DNA from: Stagonosporopsis chrysanthemi
Lineage: Eukaryota > Ascomycota > Dothideomycetes > Pleosporales > Didymellaceae
Length of the DNA: 64,000 nucleotides
Reading direction: 5' to 3'
NCBI GenBank assembly: GCA_022560025.1
Contig: JAFISE010000157.1
Span: 1-64,000, forward strand
The position numbers were made by a program, and so were the translations under genes. Position 1 is the first letter of the stretch; the number at the start of each line of letters is the position of its first letter. Of the stretch, positions 1 to 11,300 are shown piece by piece. The notes under the pieces were generated by a model. It did not search any database. It saw nothing but the letters and a program-made list of their open reading frames with translations, and had not been told where the DNA came from.

Positions 1-251
1 CGGCATGCCCGCGCGCCGCTGCACACACGGCGCCTGTTCTGCGCGCCTGTTCTGCGCGCCGCTGCGACGCCCGCGCGACCAGCCCGACGCATCCGGGCGC
101 GGGCGGTGCTGGGGGCGCCGTTAGTCACTTAGTCAGCAAGGCCGTCATGGAAAGTTGAGTGGCGCGCGAGGCGTGGGCGATGTCTGCACCGCACCGCACC
201 GCACCGCACCGCACCGCACCGTACCACCCCGCCACCACCCCCATCGCCAAC
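1..251 (+). promoter_or_regulatory. NFS1 upstream region with a GCACC tandem repeat
   Basis: GC-rich leader before the NFS1 start codon. It holds a duplicated unit (CTGTTCTGCGCGC, twice near 32-60) and about seven tandem copies of GCACC at 186-220. An in-frame upstream reading frame (from 159) runs into NFS1, but its translation is only His-Arg-Thr-Ala-Pro repeat. I therefore take the ATG at 252, which starts a typical mitochondrial presequence. No gene is visible here. Confidence 0.5.
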
Positions 252-1881
252 ATGTCGAGTATCGCGCCCACGCTCGCGCTCGCCCGGCAGGCCCTCCGCA
301 TCGCCTCGAGGCGCTACCCCGCGGCCACCGTTGCCCGCACCTCGCTGCGCACCGCCGCCGCCCGCCGCAGCTATGTCTCCGAGACCAAGTCGCACAACGC
401 CACCGTCAACGTCGACACCACCATCCAGGCCGAGAAGAAGGCCTTCCTCCGCCAGACCGGCGAGGCCCCTGCCGACGCGACCATGCCCACCACCGGCATG
501 TCCGCCGACGCCATGATGAGCCCGACTGCTGGTGCGTGCCGCCCCCCGCCCCCCGTCGCCGCGTGATATTGACAGCACCAGGCATCCTGAAGCAGGCCAC
601 CGTCATGGACCAGGGCTCGCGGCCCATCTACCTGGACATGCAGGCCACCACCCCCATGGACCCCCGCGTCGTCGACGCCCAGCTGCCCTTCATGACCGGC
701 CTGTACGGCAACCCGCACTCGCGCACGCACGCCTACGGCTGGGAGACGGACAAGGCCGTCGAAGACGCCCGCGCACACATTGCCAACCTCATCGGCGCCG
801 ACCCCAAGGAGATCATCTTCACGAGCGGCGCCACCGAGAGCAACAACATGAGCATCAAGGGCGTCGCCCGCTTCTTCAAGCGCTCCGGCAAGAAGAACCA
901 CATCATCACGGCACAGACCGAGCACAAGTGCGTCCTCGACAGCTGCAGGCATCTGCAGGACGAGGGCTTCCAGGTCACCTACCTGCCTGTGCAGAGTAAC
1001 GGCCTGGTCGACATGGCAGAGCTCGAGGCCGCCATGCGCCCCGAGACCATGCTGGTCAGTATCATGACGGTCAACAACGAGATCGGCGTCGTCCAGCCCA
1101 TGGAGGAGATTGGCAGGCTGTGCCGGTCCAAGAAGATCTTCTTCCACACAGACGCCGCCCAGGCTGCGGGCAAGATCCCGCTCGACGTGAACAAGATGAA
1201 CGTTGACCTCATGTCCATCTCCGGCCACAAGATCTACGGGCCCATGGGCATTGGTGCTTGCTACGTGCGAAGGAGGCCACGCGTCAGACTCGACCCCATC
1301 ATCAGCGGAGGCGGCCAGGAGCGCGGCCTGCGCAGCGGCACAATAGCACCGCCCCTCGTCATTGGCTTCGGCGAGGCTGCTCGCATCTGCAAGGAGGAGA
1401 TGGAGGTATGCATAAGATTTTCCACACGACTGTATTCATCACGACTAACCCACTGCAGTACGACACCAAGCGCATCACCGCGCTCTCCAACCGCCTCCTC
1501 CAAGGCCTCCTCGCCATGGAACACACCACCCTCAACGGCGACCGCGAGCGCCACTACCCCGGCTGCGTCAACGTGTCCTTCGCCTACGTCGAGGGCGAGT
1601 CCCTGCTCATGGCCCTCAAGGACATTGCCCTCTCCTCGGGCAGCGCCTGCACCTCGGCCTCGCTGGAGCCCAGCTACGTGCTGCGCGCCCTGGGCAGCAG
1701 CGACGAGAGCGCCCACAGCAGCATCCGCTTCGGCATCGGCCGCTTCACCACCGACGCAGAGATCGACTACGTCCTCAAGGCCGTCCAGGAGCGCGTCTCT
1801 TTCCTGCGCGAGCTCAGCCCCCTCTGGGAACTCGTCCAGGAGGGCGTCGACCTCAACACCATCGAGTGGAGCCAGCACTGA
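252..1881 (+). CDS. NFS1: Mitochondrial cysteine desulfurase Nfs1 (three exons)
   Basis: Exons 252-531, 582-1405 and 1459-1881; introns of 50 and 53 nt with GT-AG ends. The product is 508 aa, close to the ~500 aa of yeast Nfs1. It is the PLP-dependent desulfurase that takes sulfur from cysteine for Fe-S cluster assembly in the mitochondrial matrix and for tRNA thiolation. The N-terminus is Arg/Ala-rich with almost no acidic residues, as in a matrix presequence. The mature part has the fungal block GILKQATVMDQGSRPIYLDM, the PLP lysine in SGHKIYGP (about K310) and the mobile-loop cysteine in SSGSACTSASLEPS (about C432). It ends NTIEWSQH, like yeast Nfs1. The start at 252 was chosen because it opens the presequence. 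All hallmark residues are present, so the gene looks functional. Confidence 0.96.
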
Positions 1882-2506
1882 GCGCCCCCCTTCCCCTCGC
1901 CAGCCACCCCAGCTAGAGCACCACTGAAGATACCCGCCCGAGTCTGTTTTCTTTCCTTCTCTTTTCTGTATATTATTGGGCGTGTTTTGCCAGCTCGCGT
2001 CGAGTTGGGCTGGGCTGGGCTGGTTTGGTTGGGTCTGGTTGGGTTGGATTGGGTTAGGTTAGGTTGGGACAGGTTGCGTTAGGCCAAGGTAGAAGCACAC
2101 GCTCGCTGAGGCGTTGAAGAATCAATCAATCAATCAACCAATCAATCAACCAATCAATCAATCAATTAATCGACTTTCTCTCTGAGACATCCCACCCACC
2201 TCAGATATGCCACACTCTCGTAACGTGCCATGTGGGAAGTGGAGCGTGTGGTGGGTGTGGGAGAGGGAGAGGCATAGCGAGTATAAGGAAGGAAGGAAAT
2301 CAGAGTATGCACGAGTGTCAAACTGGCTTTGGCTTTGGCTTTGGCGGAAGTAGGAAAAAGGAGAGGGAAGAGAAGGAGAAGGAACAGTAGAGCGTATGCA
2401 GACTACATCGCTGAAATTTGGGGGGTATCTATACTATCCTATACTGCACAACGCCATCATGCCAAGTGATCATCTCCCCACACGGCCGCCGACTTCCCCT
2501 CTCGCC
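1882..2506. other. NFS1 3' region with simple repeats
   Basis: No gene recognised. From about 2001 to 2095 there is a G/T-rich degenerate run (GGGTTGGATTGGGTTAGG type). AATC tetranucleotide repeats with AACC variants follow at about 2119-2170, then short GGCTTT repeats near 2325 and a purine-rich stretch at about 2285-2395. These are simple-sequence tracts between the convergent NFS1 gene and the four-TM gene. Confidence 0.6.
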
Positions 2507-2656
2507 ACTGCGACTGCGACTGCGACTGCGACTGCGACTGCGACTGCGACTGCGACTGCGACTGCGACTGCGACTGCAACTGCGACTGCGACTGCGACTG
2601 CGACTGCGACTGCGACTGCGACTGCAACTGCAACTGCGACTGCGACTGCGCCTGCG
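2507..2656. repeat. Hexanucleotide microsatellite (ACTGCG)n, about 25 units
   Basis: About 150 nt of almost perfect ACTGCG repeats, with a few ACTGCA units in the middle and near the right end. It lies directly downstream of the stop codon of the minus-strand four-TM gene (stop at 2688-2690), so it is probably in that gene's 3' UTR. The Thr-Ala or Ser-Gln/Ser-Arg repeat peptides that can be translated through it are artefacts. Confidence 0.85.
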
Positions 2657-2687
2657 ACTCCTCTTCCACGATAGCCTCGCCACTACA

Positions 2688-4112
2688 CTACCGCGTCGGC
2701 TCGTAGTAGCTAGCGGCCACATGCTCCACCGGTGCCTTTTCCGTGCCCCCGGCGCCGGCATGGGCATTGCTGGGCCCGGCTGCTGTGTCCGTGTGTGCGG
2801 GCCGGGGCGGCAGTGGGGGGAGTGGCTGCGCGCCGCTGATCGGGCGTTGAGGGTGGTGCATCTGCATCTGCATCTGCATCTGTGGCGGCATGTGCATCTG
2901 CTGGACCGCATGTGGATGCTGGCCGGCTGGCTGCGCATACACGGGATACTGCCCTTGACCGTGTGCCTGCCCGTGGCCATAGCCCGGGCCTCCCCACCCG
3001 CCCTGCGCAGAGAAACTGTTCGCCCCGCTGGGTAGCTGCTGGTACGCATGCTGCCACGCGGGACCGCGCATGTGCGGCTGCCCTGGCGGGGGCACGATGG
3101 CGCCGTTCTGCACCATGTTCTGTACGATGCCCGCGGCGAGTTTCTCCGCGTCGGACGAGACACGCGAGTGTCGGTGGTGATGGCAGTCGACACAGGCCCA
3201 GACGAAGAGGGCGAAGTGCAGCACGAGGCCTATCCACTGGCACACGGTGGCTGTGAGTTCAACGCGCGCACGGTTGGGTTTCTCCTGCCAGAGGCGGTTG
3301 ACGTAGGCGTCCATTTCCGCGCAGTTGCTGAAGGGGGGAGTGTCGTAGTAGTAGTATGAGTTTGAGGAGCTGTTGCAGACGCGCTCGTAAGTGACGCTGG
3401 AGGAGTCGCTGTCTTGCAGCCACGTCCATGTGTTGTTGCGCCGGAGGACGTAGCTGCCGTAGCGGGAGGACCAACCGTCCGAGTAGCTCAAGGTGCCTGA
3501 TGAGCCCCAGTTGATAACGTCAAAGAGAGCGACCATGGTGAGGAGGACCGTGCCGATGTAGCCTAGCCAGAGGAGGAGGTCCATGGTCACGCGCACGCCG
3601 GGGTGGACTGGGCACTTGCGGGTGACGAGGAGGAGGACGCAGAGGAAGCAGTAGATGAAGGTGATGGAGAAGGTAATCAAGCCCCATGGCAGAGCCCAGG
3701 AGCTGTCCCAGCCATAACCATAGCCAGATATGAGCTTGCTACTAGTGTCCACAGCCCAGCCAAGACATCCAATGCCGATGAGGCTGGCGAAGATCAGGGC
3801 AATCTGCAGGACGGTCTTGAATTTCCAGAGACGGTCGACGTTGTTCAGCTGCTCATTGAAGGTCAGTTCCTCCGGTTGCACTGTGACACCTGGGGTCGTG
3901 GTTGCTGCAGCAGGTAATGTCGATGGAGTGGCCGTGGTCCCATTCGATGAAGTGGCCGTGGTCGCATTTGGTGCGAGGGTAGTTGTGGCTGCAGTAGACT
4001 GAGCTAGCGTGTTGGCTTGCGTGGGGTTCTGGACTGTTGTCGTGTGTCCAGCCGGGGAGGTAGTTGTGATTTGAGGCGCCTGGGATGCGGGCGCTGGTTG
4101 GGGTGTAGACAT
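2688..4112 (-). CDS. Four-TM membrane protein with Ser/Thr-rich N-terminus and Pro/Gln/Met-rich tail
   Basis: Single exon, 474 aa from the ATG at 4112. A longer frame starts 36 codons upstream, but that extension is basic Ser/Phe/Arg-rich sequence typical of translated 5' UTR. In order: a low-complexity Thr/Ala/Ser/Pro N-terminus (about 110 aa), TM1 (TVLQIALIFASLIGIGCLGW), TM2 (FSITFIYCFLCVLLLV), TM3 (MDLLLWLGYIGTVLLTMVAL), a luminal or extracellular loop rich in Tyr, Asn and Ser with two Cys, TM4 (VCQWIGLVLHFALFVWACV), and a cytoplasmic tail of about 170 aa. The tail contains Pro/Gly/Gln segments and a QMQMQMQM run. The topology resembles MARVEL-like fungal membrane proteins, but I recognise no named family and cannot assign a function. 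Confidence 0.75.
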   Translation of the reverse strand: MSTPQPAPASQAPQITTTSPAGHTTTVQNPTQANTLAQSTAATTTLAPNATTATSSNGTTATPSTLPAAATTTPGVTVQPEELTFNEQLNNVDRLWKFKTVLQIALIFASLIGIGCLGWAVDTSSKLISGYGYGWDSSWALPWGLITFSITFIYCFLCVLLLVTRKCPVHPGVRVTMDLLLWLGYIGTVLLTMVALFDVINWGSSGTLSYSDGWSSRYGSYVLRRNNTWTWLQDSDSSSVTYERVCNSSSNSYYYYDTPPFSNCAEMDAYVNRLWQEKPNRARVELTATVCQWIGLVLHFALFVWACVDCHHHRHSRVSSDAEKLAAGIVQNMVQNGAIVPPPGQPHMRGPAWQHAYQQLPSGANSFSAQGGWGGPGYGHGQAHGQGQYPVYAQPAGQHPHAVQQMHMPPQMQMQMQMHHPQRPISGAQPLPPLPPRPAHTDTAAGPSNAHAGAGGTEKAPVEHVAASYYEPTR

Positions 4113-4648
4113 TATGTATTGAGGTGTGGATTGAAGCGAATGGCTGCGCGAAGGTCGCGCGACGAAGGAAAACGAGCGCAAGAAAGAGAAATGAGAAGAT
4201 GAGGAACGAGAAATTTGCACGATAACTAACGCTCCTTTGTTTGCTCTGCCGCGAAAGAGGCGCCATGGTTGCCTGACGCTAGACGTGAATTTGGCGATAG
4301 ATAGCTTTAATTAGACAGGCGTGCAGCGGCCGTGCATCCCGTACCTGATCGACCGCTGCCTCCACAGCTCAAGTTTATCCAGACCTCACCATCAGTCAAG
4401 CATCTGTCAGCTCTTAGCGTTCGTGAGCTTGGTCGCCACTAAACATTTTGGCAATTCTGGGTAGGCATGACTGTACTCAGCTTGATCCAGGACTGGTCGT
4501 ACTGGGCGCTGTGCCCGATAAAGCGGACTTTTGGCCAGGCATCGGAAACAAGACTGACCGGTGAGCAAGGCAACAGCAAGTGTCGAGTCATGCACAATGA
4601 CGTTAACCGGGGAAGGCTCAAATGGACGAATCGTTTGTATCACGGATC
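4113..4648. other. Intergenic: four-TM gene promoter and VPS23 3' end
   Basis: About 540 nt between two minus-strand genes. It must contain the VPS23 terminator region and the promoter of the four-TM gene. Frames that overlap it are shadows; I see no independent gene. Confidence 0.5.
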
Positions 4649-6636
4649 TCACCGCATCTGGTACTCGTCCAGCGCCATACCTCTCGAGATCTTCTTGATC
4701 AGCGCCTTTTTCAAGAATTGTTCTCGTGCGAGACTTCGTGTTTGCTATACAGTTGTTAGTACGGTGGTGTCCACTTTGAAACCACAATCACATACCTTGG
4801 CGAATACATCCGCAGTAATCCGCCCTCTGTCAAGCGCTCTCCCCAACACGAAAAGCGCGTCTGCGATTCCACGCTCCTCTGCTGCAAGTGTGTATAGTTG
4901 TTGTCCAACCACGGTAGGCGCTACAAGTACATCGTCGACGTCTGGCGCCTGTCTCCTCCGCGCGTCTTCCATAGCGCGATCTGCTTCGACCATCGCGCCT
5001 TTCAGTATCTGCTCATTGGAGGCCAGCGCGGAGTCCAAGTGCTGCAATTCACCCAATTCAGCTTGCAGTCGCGAGTATGCAGTCTGCAGTGCTTGTTGCT
5101 GCGCTCGAAGAGGCGCCACAGCAGTCTGGTTGGAGGCCACCACTTGGCGTGTCTGCGAAACGAGGGTCTGGCTGAGCGCCGTAAGAAGGGCATCCTTCTG
5201 TGGGTTTGGTGGCACGGGAGGAACTGGCAGCGATGCTTGCCTGCCTTCTTGGGATGGTATCGTGACCTCAAGTGAATCGTCTAGTAGGTTGACAGGAGGT
5301 GCTGGCTTGGGTTGTGGCGGAGCCTGTTGCGGAGGCTGCTGTTGATACTGCTGATACTGCTGTGGATGTTGCGGTGGGTATTGCTGAGATGCTTGCTGGT
5401 ACTGCTGTTGCTGTGGCGGTGGATATCCAGAGTTCTGGGGAGCGCCATATTGGCCGGGATATTGTTGTGATGGCGCACCATTTGCAGGCGTATGCGCTGG
5501 CGCTTGCCTTGCGAACCCAGACGCCTGCCGTTGGGTATGGGGCGTGATGGGGCTGACGGGACTCCCTGCGCCATACGGCGCCGAAGCTTGTGTCTGGACG
5601 TACGGTCGTGAGCTATGGGAGGTTGGCGTTGCTGGGCCCATGTTGTAGGTGCCCTTTCGCTGTGGAGTGCCTGGGGCTGGCGCAGGCCCTTGTTGCCAGC
5701 TTGGAGGCGCACCATGACTATTTCTTTGGGCTTGTGGATGCTGCTGTGGAGAATGCTGTGACTGCGGCGGGTGCGGCGGTAGTGGCGGAGGCTGCGCGTA
5801 TCGGTCGGACTGCGGTTGCGGCGTCGACCTGTTCTGCTCATAAGGCTTCGGCGGCTTTGGGGGAGGGGCTGGCGGTCCTCGAGAGGGTGCTGGCGATGCT
5901 GATGTACCTGGCGTGCCGTGCAACGGTTGCCGGTACTCGGCTGGCGGTGGAGGTACTGGCGGTGGGCCTTGCGGCGTAGGTGGTGCCTGTGGCTGCGGCT
6001 GCCTCGAGCGAACTGGAGGTTCTTTTGCGAAAACACCGCGCAGGACCGCAAGAAAATCAAACAGAGTAGACTTCTGCAAAGGTGGTCAGCCAAGGCTCGT
6101 GACGCTAGAGTGACCCGTTGGCCATGCTTTGCTGCTCACATCCCAATACTTCGCCCATTGCGCCAGGTATGGATGGTATACCCTGCCGTCGCCGCTCACA
6201 TGCTGGCCTGGACGCACAAGCATGTCCTGCCCCGGCTTGATATACACAATGGGCGGTTCGCGCGGGTAGGCATAGGGCACCCATACTGCTACCGGGAAGC
6301 CGTATGTTGCGCCGCGAAAGGTAACGGGGAGCGTGCCGCTGAGATTGAGCAAAAGATTCGAAGCCCCATTTTCGTATGCTGAGCTCGTCAGTCGCAGTGC
6401 GCTTTGTGAGCGATGTACACGGCAGCGTTGCGCGTCGAGTTACGCACTGTAGACGTCGGTGCGCACCGACAGCGATGGGTAGTGGGAAAGGGCCTCTGTA
6501 GCGTCGTGGTAGGTACGATTGACGTCGGTGTAGTTCTGCAAAAGTTAAGCTTCAGAGTCTAAAGAAGTGACAGAGAGCTTACGCTAGTCAAGACGCTGTA
6601 TAGCCAATTCAACGTTGTCTCGGGGACACCGGCCAT
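4649..6636 (-). CDS. VPS23: ESCRT-I subunit Vps23 / TSG101 homologue (five exons)
   Basis: Exons in order of transcription: 6636-6583, 6535-6448, 6378-6140, 6073-4796 and 4744-4649. Introns are 47, 69, 66 and 51 nt, all GT-AG, with a good branch site in the last (ACTAAC). The product is 584 aa. The first three exons encode the UEV domain, which binds ubiquitin and PTAP-type motifs (MAGVPETTLNWLYSVL, LLLNLSGTLPVTFRG, FPVAVWVPYAYPREPP). A linker of about 250 aa rich in Pro and Gln follows, then a coiled coil (about residues 440-500). The C-terminal steadiness box spans the last intron (LAREQFLKKALIKK) and ends ALDEYQMR. Vps23 recruits ubiquitinated cargo to endosomes for multivesicular-body sorting and in fungi also acts in ambient-pH signalling. 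An in-frame ATG lies 33 codons upstream of 6636, but the chosen start matches the family. Confidence 0.93.
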
Positions 6637-7286
6637 GTTGCGAGGTCTGGTGGGGGAGCTCTTCGGTGGAACATGACCTCGGCGGACGTCCAACCTCCGC
6701 CAAGGGTCGCCGCTTTCTTCTGTGCTCATTGTCAGTAACATACTCTGTCTTCTACTACAATTACTACTTCCTGGCTTCGTTGTTTATTTAAAATGTTTTA
6801 GCGTTCTCTGTTGGACAGATTGCTACCCTGATTGCTGCTTTCTAATCCTTCGTGCCAGGTCGTAAACCAAAGCCATGCACGAAGACATACTATAGTCTTC
6901 TGTCGGTATATCATGTCTTCACCATCGCCAAGCTGCATGGAATTGCTCGATTCTCTATGCAAGTGCGCGCGTGGCTGTCGGAAAGGCTCACCATGTCAGT
7001 CTTGACGAAGCCAAACGCGCTGCAATGTGCCTCCACCGCTTGCAGTCGCCGTAGGTTACTCCTCATTAGCTGGACGAAGAACACTGTACGACTCGTTATG
7101 GCCGGCTTTCCCACTGCATGTCAGACCGGTCATCCCTTGTACCGGGCGCTTAGAGATCATGGAACGCTGCGTCACATGACAGCCTTGTAAGCTTCACCCT
7201 TGTCACCGTCCAGCAATATAACATCGCTCAATTCGAACCGACTCTCCTGATTGATTTGAGCATTGACTTGAAGATCTCTCTGAAGC
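6637..7286. promoter_or_regulatory. Divergent promoter region between VPS23 and the DUF3176 gene
   Basis: About 650 nt between two divergently transcribed genes, so it should hold both promoters. No coding sequence is recognised. A short AT-rich element (TTATTTAAAATG) lies near 6783-6794. Confidence 0.4.
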
Positions 7287-9430
7287 ATGGCTATGAACCG
7301 AGACCTCGAAAGCGCCAGCCTATTGTCCAACCCCATTCCCAGGACAAGTAGATCCACCGCCATCCCGCCAAACTCGCTTTTGCAGACTGGTGCCTTCGAA
7401 ACACCTCAGAAGATCTGCCAACCAGACGACTACTTACCACCTGATGGAAATTCAGGTCTCGAAGGGCAAACTTCTGGTCGCAAATCCTCTGCCGAACAGA
7501 GCGTCACAGATGTCTCATTTTGCGATAACTCATCACTGAATCTAGAGCTGCGCCCCCCAGCCATCTCAAGGAGCGACGAGACTCAGATGGCCGAGCACTC
7601 GCGGGCCTCAGAAGTTGACGACAATCCCGCACAAAGACAGACCCTAGTGTCGAGCACGCTACGGGAGTGGAGCTGGGAGGCTGCAGCATGTGGCTGTAGC
7701 CTGCTTGCGTTCGCTGCGATGATCGGGGTCTTGAGAGCGTTTGATGGAAAGCCTCAACCAGACTGGCCCTTTGGCATAACGCTAAACTCGGCAATCTCTA
7801 TCCTGACGGCCATGGTCAGAGGTTTGCTGCTTGTTCCGGCGGCAGCTTGCATTAGCCAGTCGATATGGATAAGTTGCACCTTGTCCTCGCAGACACTCCA
7901 TACTCTGGTCGCGTATGATGCTGCTAGCCGAGGCCTCATGGGGCCTATCCAGCTATTGTGGATTCTCAAGATGAGGTATGCTTACCGTTATATTCATCTT
8001 GAGCAGAAGACTAATCGAACACATAGGCGACTTGCTTGTACTGGCGCAATTTCGACACTACTTGCTGTCGGCATTAGGCTAACTGTGCAGCAAGCAATCG
8101 TTATTCGAGCCCGTCTTCAAGACGACGTTACTCGCGAAGCATACATGCCTCGAGCGCAGAACTTCGTTCAGACCACTTCCTCCGAGAGTGACGAAAATGT
8201 CACTATATACACAGATGTACCAGCAGCTTCACTGGTTGGCTCTGTGCTTAACGGATTATTTGGCTCAAGGCAGTATGGAAAGGCATCTTTAGATGTTACA
8301 CCAAGCTGCTCAACGGGCAATTGTACTTTCCCACCATACAAGACTTTGGCAGCCTGCTACGAGTGCGATGATATCACCGAACTCGTAATCCTCAACCACT
8401 CACTGAGGTGGGAAGGCATTGACGATATACAGACCGATACTCTCGAGCTGCCGAATTCATTGCAGCTCAATCAAACATACCAAAAGCCAGGCAACTCGGG
8501 CTCTACTTATACGGAATTCGATAGGTCAAGGGTTGCTGCTAGCGTTTATCTCCCGCTTGTGAAACCCGTATCTACGGTCCTCGCATCCTGGGTCTGACTG
8601 TGTTGAATGGCACAACAAAGGGACGTAATATGTCAGTATCTGCTTTACAGTGTGCACTCTTCTGGTGTGTCAAGACATTAGAATCTGAGGTCATCGACGG
8701 GGTATTTCTTGAGCGGGAGCTGAAGTCGTGGGTCGATAAAAATGCTGGAGTGGATAATTTGTTGGAGGGATTCATCTCGCCGAGGATTCTGGGCAAAGCT
8801 CCTCAATCCTTCACAGTAGGTTTGAGCGCTCACTTCTCGCTAGAGACTTGGTTGAGGTCATTGTTCTCCTTCAGTGATAGTATGACGGCGAGGGAGGACG
8901 TGCCAGAAGGTAACGACGAAGGTAACGAAAAACCGAATGTGATATGGCTATGGGATACTCCAGACATATCAAGCAAATTCATCAGCACGTATCAAAATAA
9001 CTTACAGCTCTTCAGCATCTTGCGCGAAGTACGCGACTACGGTGCAGCAAGAATTGTATCCAACGTGGCTAAAGCGATTACCACACACATACGAACCCTT
9101 GACGTTGACCAGCAAAAATGGGACATCGAACAGCAGCTACCTGCGTTGAACGCAATAGATACATCGATTAACGACTACGAAAGCAACGGCACAGCGAACG
9201 CAACTGGCACTACTTTAAGCCTCCAAGTGTACCTTCATATACGATGGCAGTGGATCGCCTTTGCAGGTTCCATACTTGCCACCACCCTTGTTTTCTTTGC
9301 ACTCGTTGTCGCGCAATCAGCTAGACACGGAGTCGCCGTCTGGAAGTCGTCGCCCCTCGCGCTTCTCTTCCACGGACTTGAAGCGCCACCGCATCACACC
9401 AGCACCAACGTCGCCGCTATGGAGAGCTAA
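7287..9430 (+). CDS. DUF3176-family multi-TM protein (three-exon model)
   Basis: Proposed exons 7287-7975, 8027-8567 and 8621-9430, about 679 aa. An N-terminal disordered region of ~125 aa precedes the hallmark DUF3176 block: EWSWEAA, a TM segment, then W..GITLNSAISILTAMVR and a second TM, and finally YDAASRGLMGPIQLLW. A third TM lies near the C-terminus (WIAFAGSILATTLVFFALVV). The first intron (51 nt, GTATGC to ATAG, branch CTAAT) is a multiple of three without a stop, so it could be misread as coding; removing it restores the expected KMRRLACTGA junction. The second junction is uncertain: frame 0 stops at 8597 and the family sequence (ALQCALFWCV) continues in another frame. I propose a 53 nt intron 8568-8620, but a single-base frameshift near 8545-8565 is possible. 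The family has no established function. Confidence 0.72.
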
Positions 9431-10370
9431 GCAAAAGACATCAGAGTCCGGCTGAGAAACACAGACTCAGGTGTGAAGATGGAAAGTACTAAGGGTTGAT
9501 GTTAACGACAACACGTGTTTGAGCGTAGAGAGTCTTATTTATCACGACAGCCAAGTCGAATGCACATGAAGATCAGATCTGACGAAGTCGTTTCGGTGCT
9601 TCCATTACAAACAAGGAGAACCACAACACATACCGTGTGCTCAACTGGTAGCAAGATCTTTTCCAAACACTTCGTCTGGCAAACACCGCTTCTGAAACAC
9701 AGATGAATCCCCTTTACTTTCCCAGCGCCATACTCACACTACTGTCCTACTCTACTACCACGACTAAAAGAGTCGGCTCATGGCAGCTACCTTAGCCGAC
9801 CCGCTTACACACGTCCTACCACATCCAACATATTCGCTCCACTACCTCCCCAGAACGTCAACATCACCCAAACTATAGAACCACCATGCCACGGCCACGC
9901 CATCATGCCGTCGACCACCACCTGTAGGAGATATCACACCGTACCTATTGTATATCGTATCATGACTTCGACACTGTATGTTCTGTGCGGATACTGGATC
10001 TTTTGCACCAGGGCTTGAGCGGTGGGGGCAGATTTGCATGATAGCTCGATGCTGAGCCGTAATTGAAATAGGGAGTTGACAATATGGGTGTTCTTAAGGT
10101 GAGACTCGAAAGCGGAAACCTGCCTCGATCGGGGCTACACGCAGTGCTTATTGTCTGACAACTACTAGAAATTAGGCGGCACTGCAGTAAAAAGGAAGAG
10201 AGCACTATACAACACGAAATTTTGTGATAGACGGATTCGTTGTAGTCATGTTGAAATACGAAATGGGGTATCATCGTTGAGAAGCCTCTAAACGCCTGTT
10301 GAAACCTAGCGGTCCGCATTGTTGAAGCAGATCCGCTCTTCTCGACCCTCCTCAACTCGAGACGGCCCCT
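9431..10370. other. Intergenic region, no gene seen
   Basis: About 940 nt between the convergent ends of the DUF3176 gene (+) and the CAF16-like gene (-). Several frames of 60-130 codons cross it, but none has a family signature, signal peptide or convincing start context. Confidence 0.5.
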
Positions 10371-11300
10371 CTACTCCTTCTCCACCTTCTTTTCTGCGCC
10401 GTAGCCACCTTTACCCTCCAGGTTCTGATACGTCATACCCTCCGAGCGCGGCGCATCCCTTCCATTCCTCGGACCCCTCTCGTCAAGATCCTCTTGCAGC
10501 CAGTTGAGCACCAATTCACCCAATTGGCTATTACCCGACAGCACCCTTGTGTCCGGATCGCTCTTGACACCCATGTCCTCGACGCTGCCCCACTTCTTGA
10601 CCTTGCCGAGTGACATGTGCACAAGGTGCGTGGGCCAGGTGGCGAGGTTGTCGAGGATGTGCGTAGCGTAGACGATGGTGCAGGGGCGCTCGTTGGTCTC
10701 CTTCTTGAGGAAAGCGAGGAAGTTGGACCGCGACAGCAGATCCAGATCGACGGTGATTTCGTCGAGCAGCAGGATCGTCCACGGCCGCAGCAGGCCCATC
10801 GCCAGCTGCACGCGCCGCCGCTCGCCGTCCGACACCGCATGCATCCGCCACGTCAGGTCGATGTCCAGCACCTGCACCAGCTCGTCGCGCCGCTCCGAGT
10901 AGTATTGCCCGCCCACGGAGTTCAGCAGCGTGACCACGTCGATGTCGGTGCGCACAATGGGGTTCAGGACCCACTCGAGACCGAGGTAAGTGACGCCTTC
11001 AAGGCCATGCTTGAAGGGGTCGACGCCTGCGATGGAGACGGTGTTGGCGGGGGCCATGCGCTTGCCGGAGAGCAGGCGCAGGAGGGTTGTCTTGCCGGCG
11101 CCGTTGGCTGTGTTTTGTCAGCAGCTGCACAGAACACATCATGTGCGTGCAATATCACCTCCAATCAGGAGCGTTCTACTGCCAGGCGGCAGGTTCAGAA
11201 AGACTTCTTTCAACCCGCTGGAGCCATCTGGGAAGGCATAGCTCAGCTTCTGCACGTCAATTGACGGCGCAATCTTCTGTCCGTTGGCGTCGGTCGACAT
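10371..11300 (-). CDS. CAF16: Caf16-like ABC ATPase (CCR4-NOT-associated type), two exons
   Basis: Exons 11300-11159 and 11107-10371 with a 51 nt GT-AG intron; 292 aa. It is a soluble single-domain ABC ATPase without membrane segments. The intron interrupts the Walker A motif, which reads GANGAGKTTLLRLLSGKR after splicing. The signature is the unusual VSDGERRRVQLAMGLL, followed by Walker B ILLLDEITVDLD and an H-loop region (VYATHILDNLATWPTHLVHM). This signature and Walker B combination is the hallmark of yeast Caf16, reported to associate with CCR4-NOT and Mediator in transcription regulation. The C-terminal ~60 aa are charged and Gly-rich. The spliced frame is fully open and looks functional. 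Confidence 0.9.

Noticed and set aside
2001..2095. Telomere-like GGGTTAGG-type run
   Set aside because: Too degenerate for (TTAGGG)n; it fits a G/T-rich simple-sequence tract beside other microsatellites.
2396..3035. Plus-strand frames through the hexamer repeat and antisense of the four-TM gene
   Set aside because: They translate to Ala-Thr or Leu-Arg repeats or lie fully antisense to a well-supported gene.
4407..4787. Minus-strand frame overlapping the VPS23 3' end
   Set aside because: It is a different frame through the last intron and exon of VPS23; the spliced frame gives the conserved steadiness box instead.
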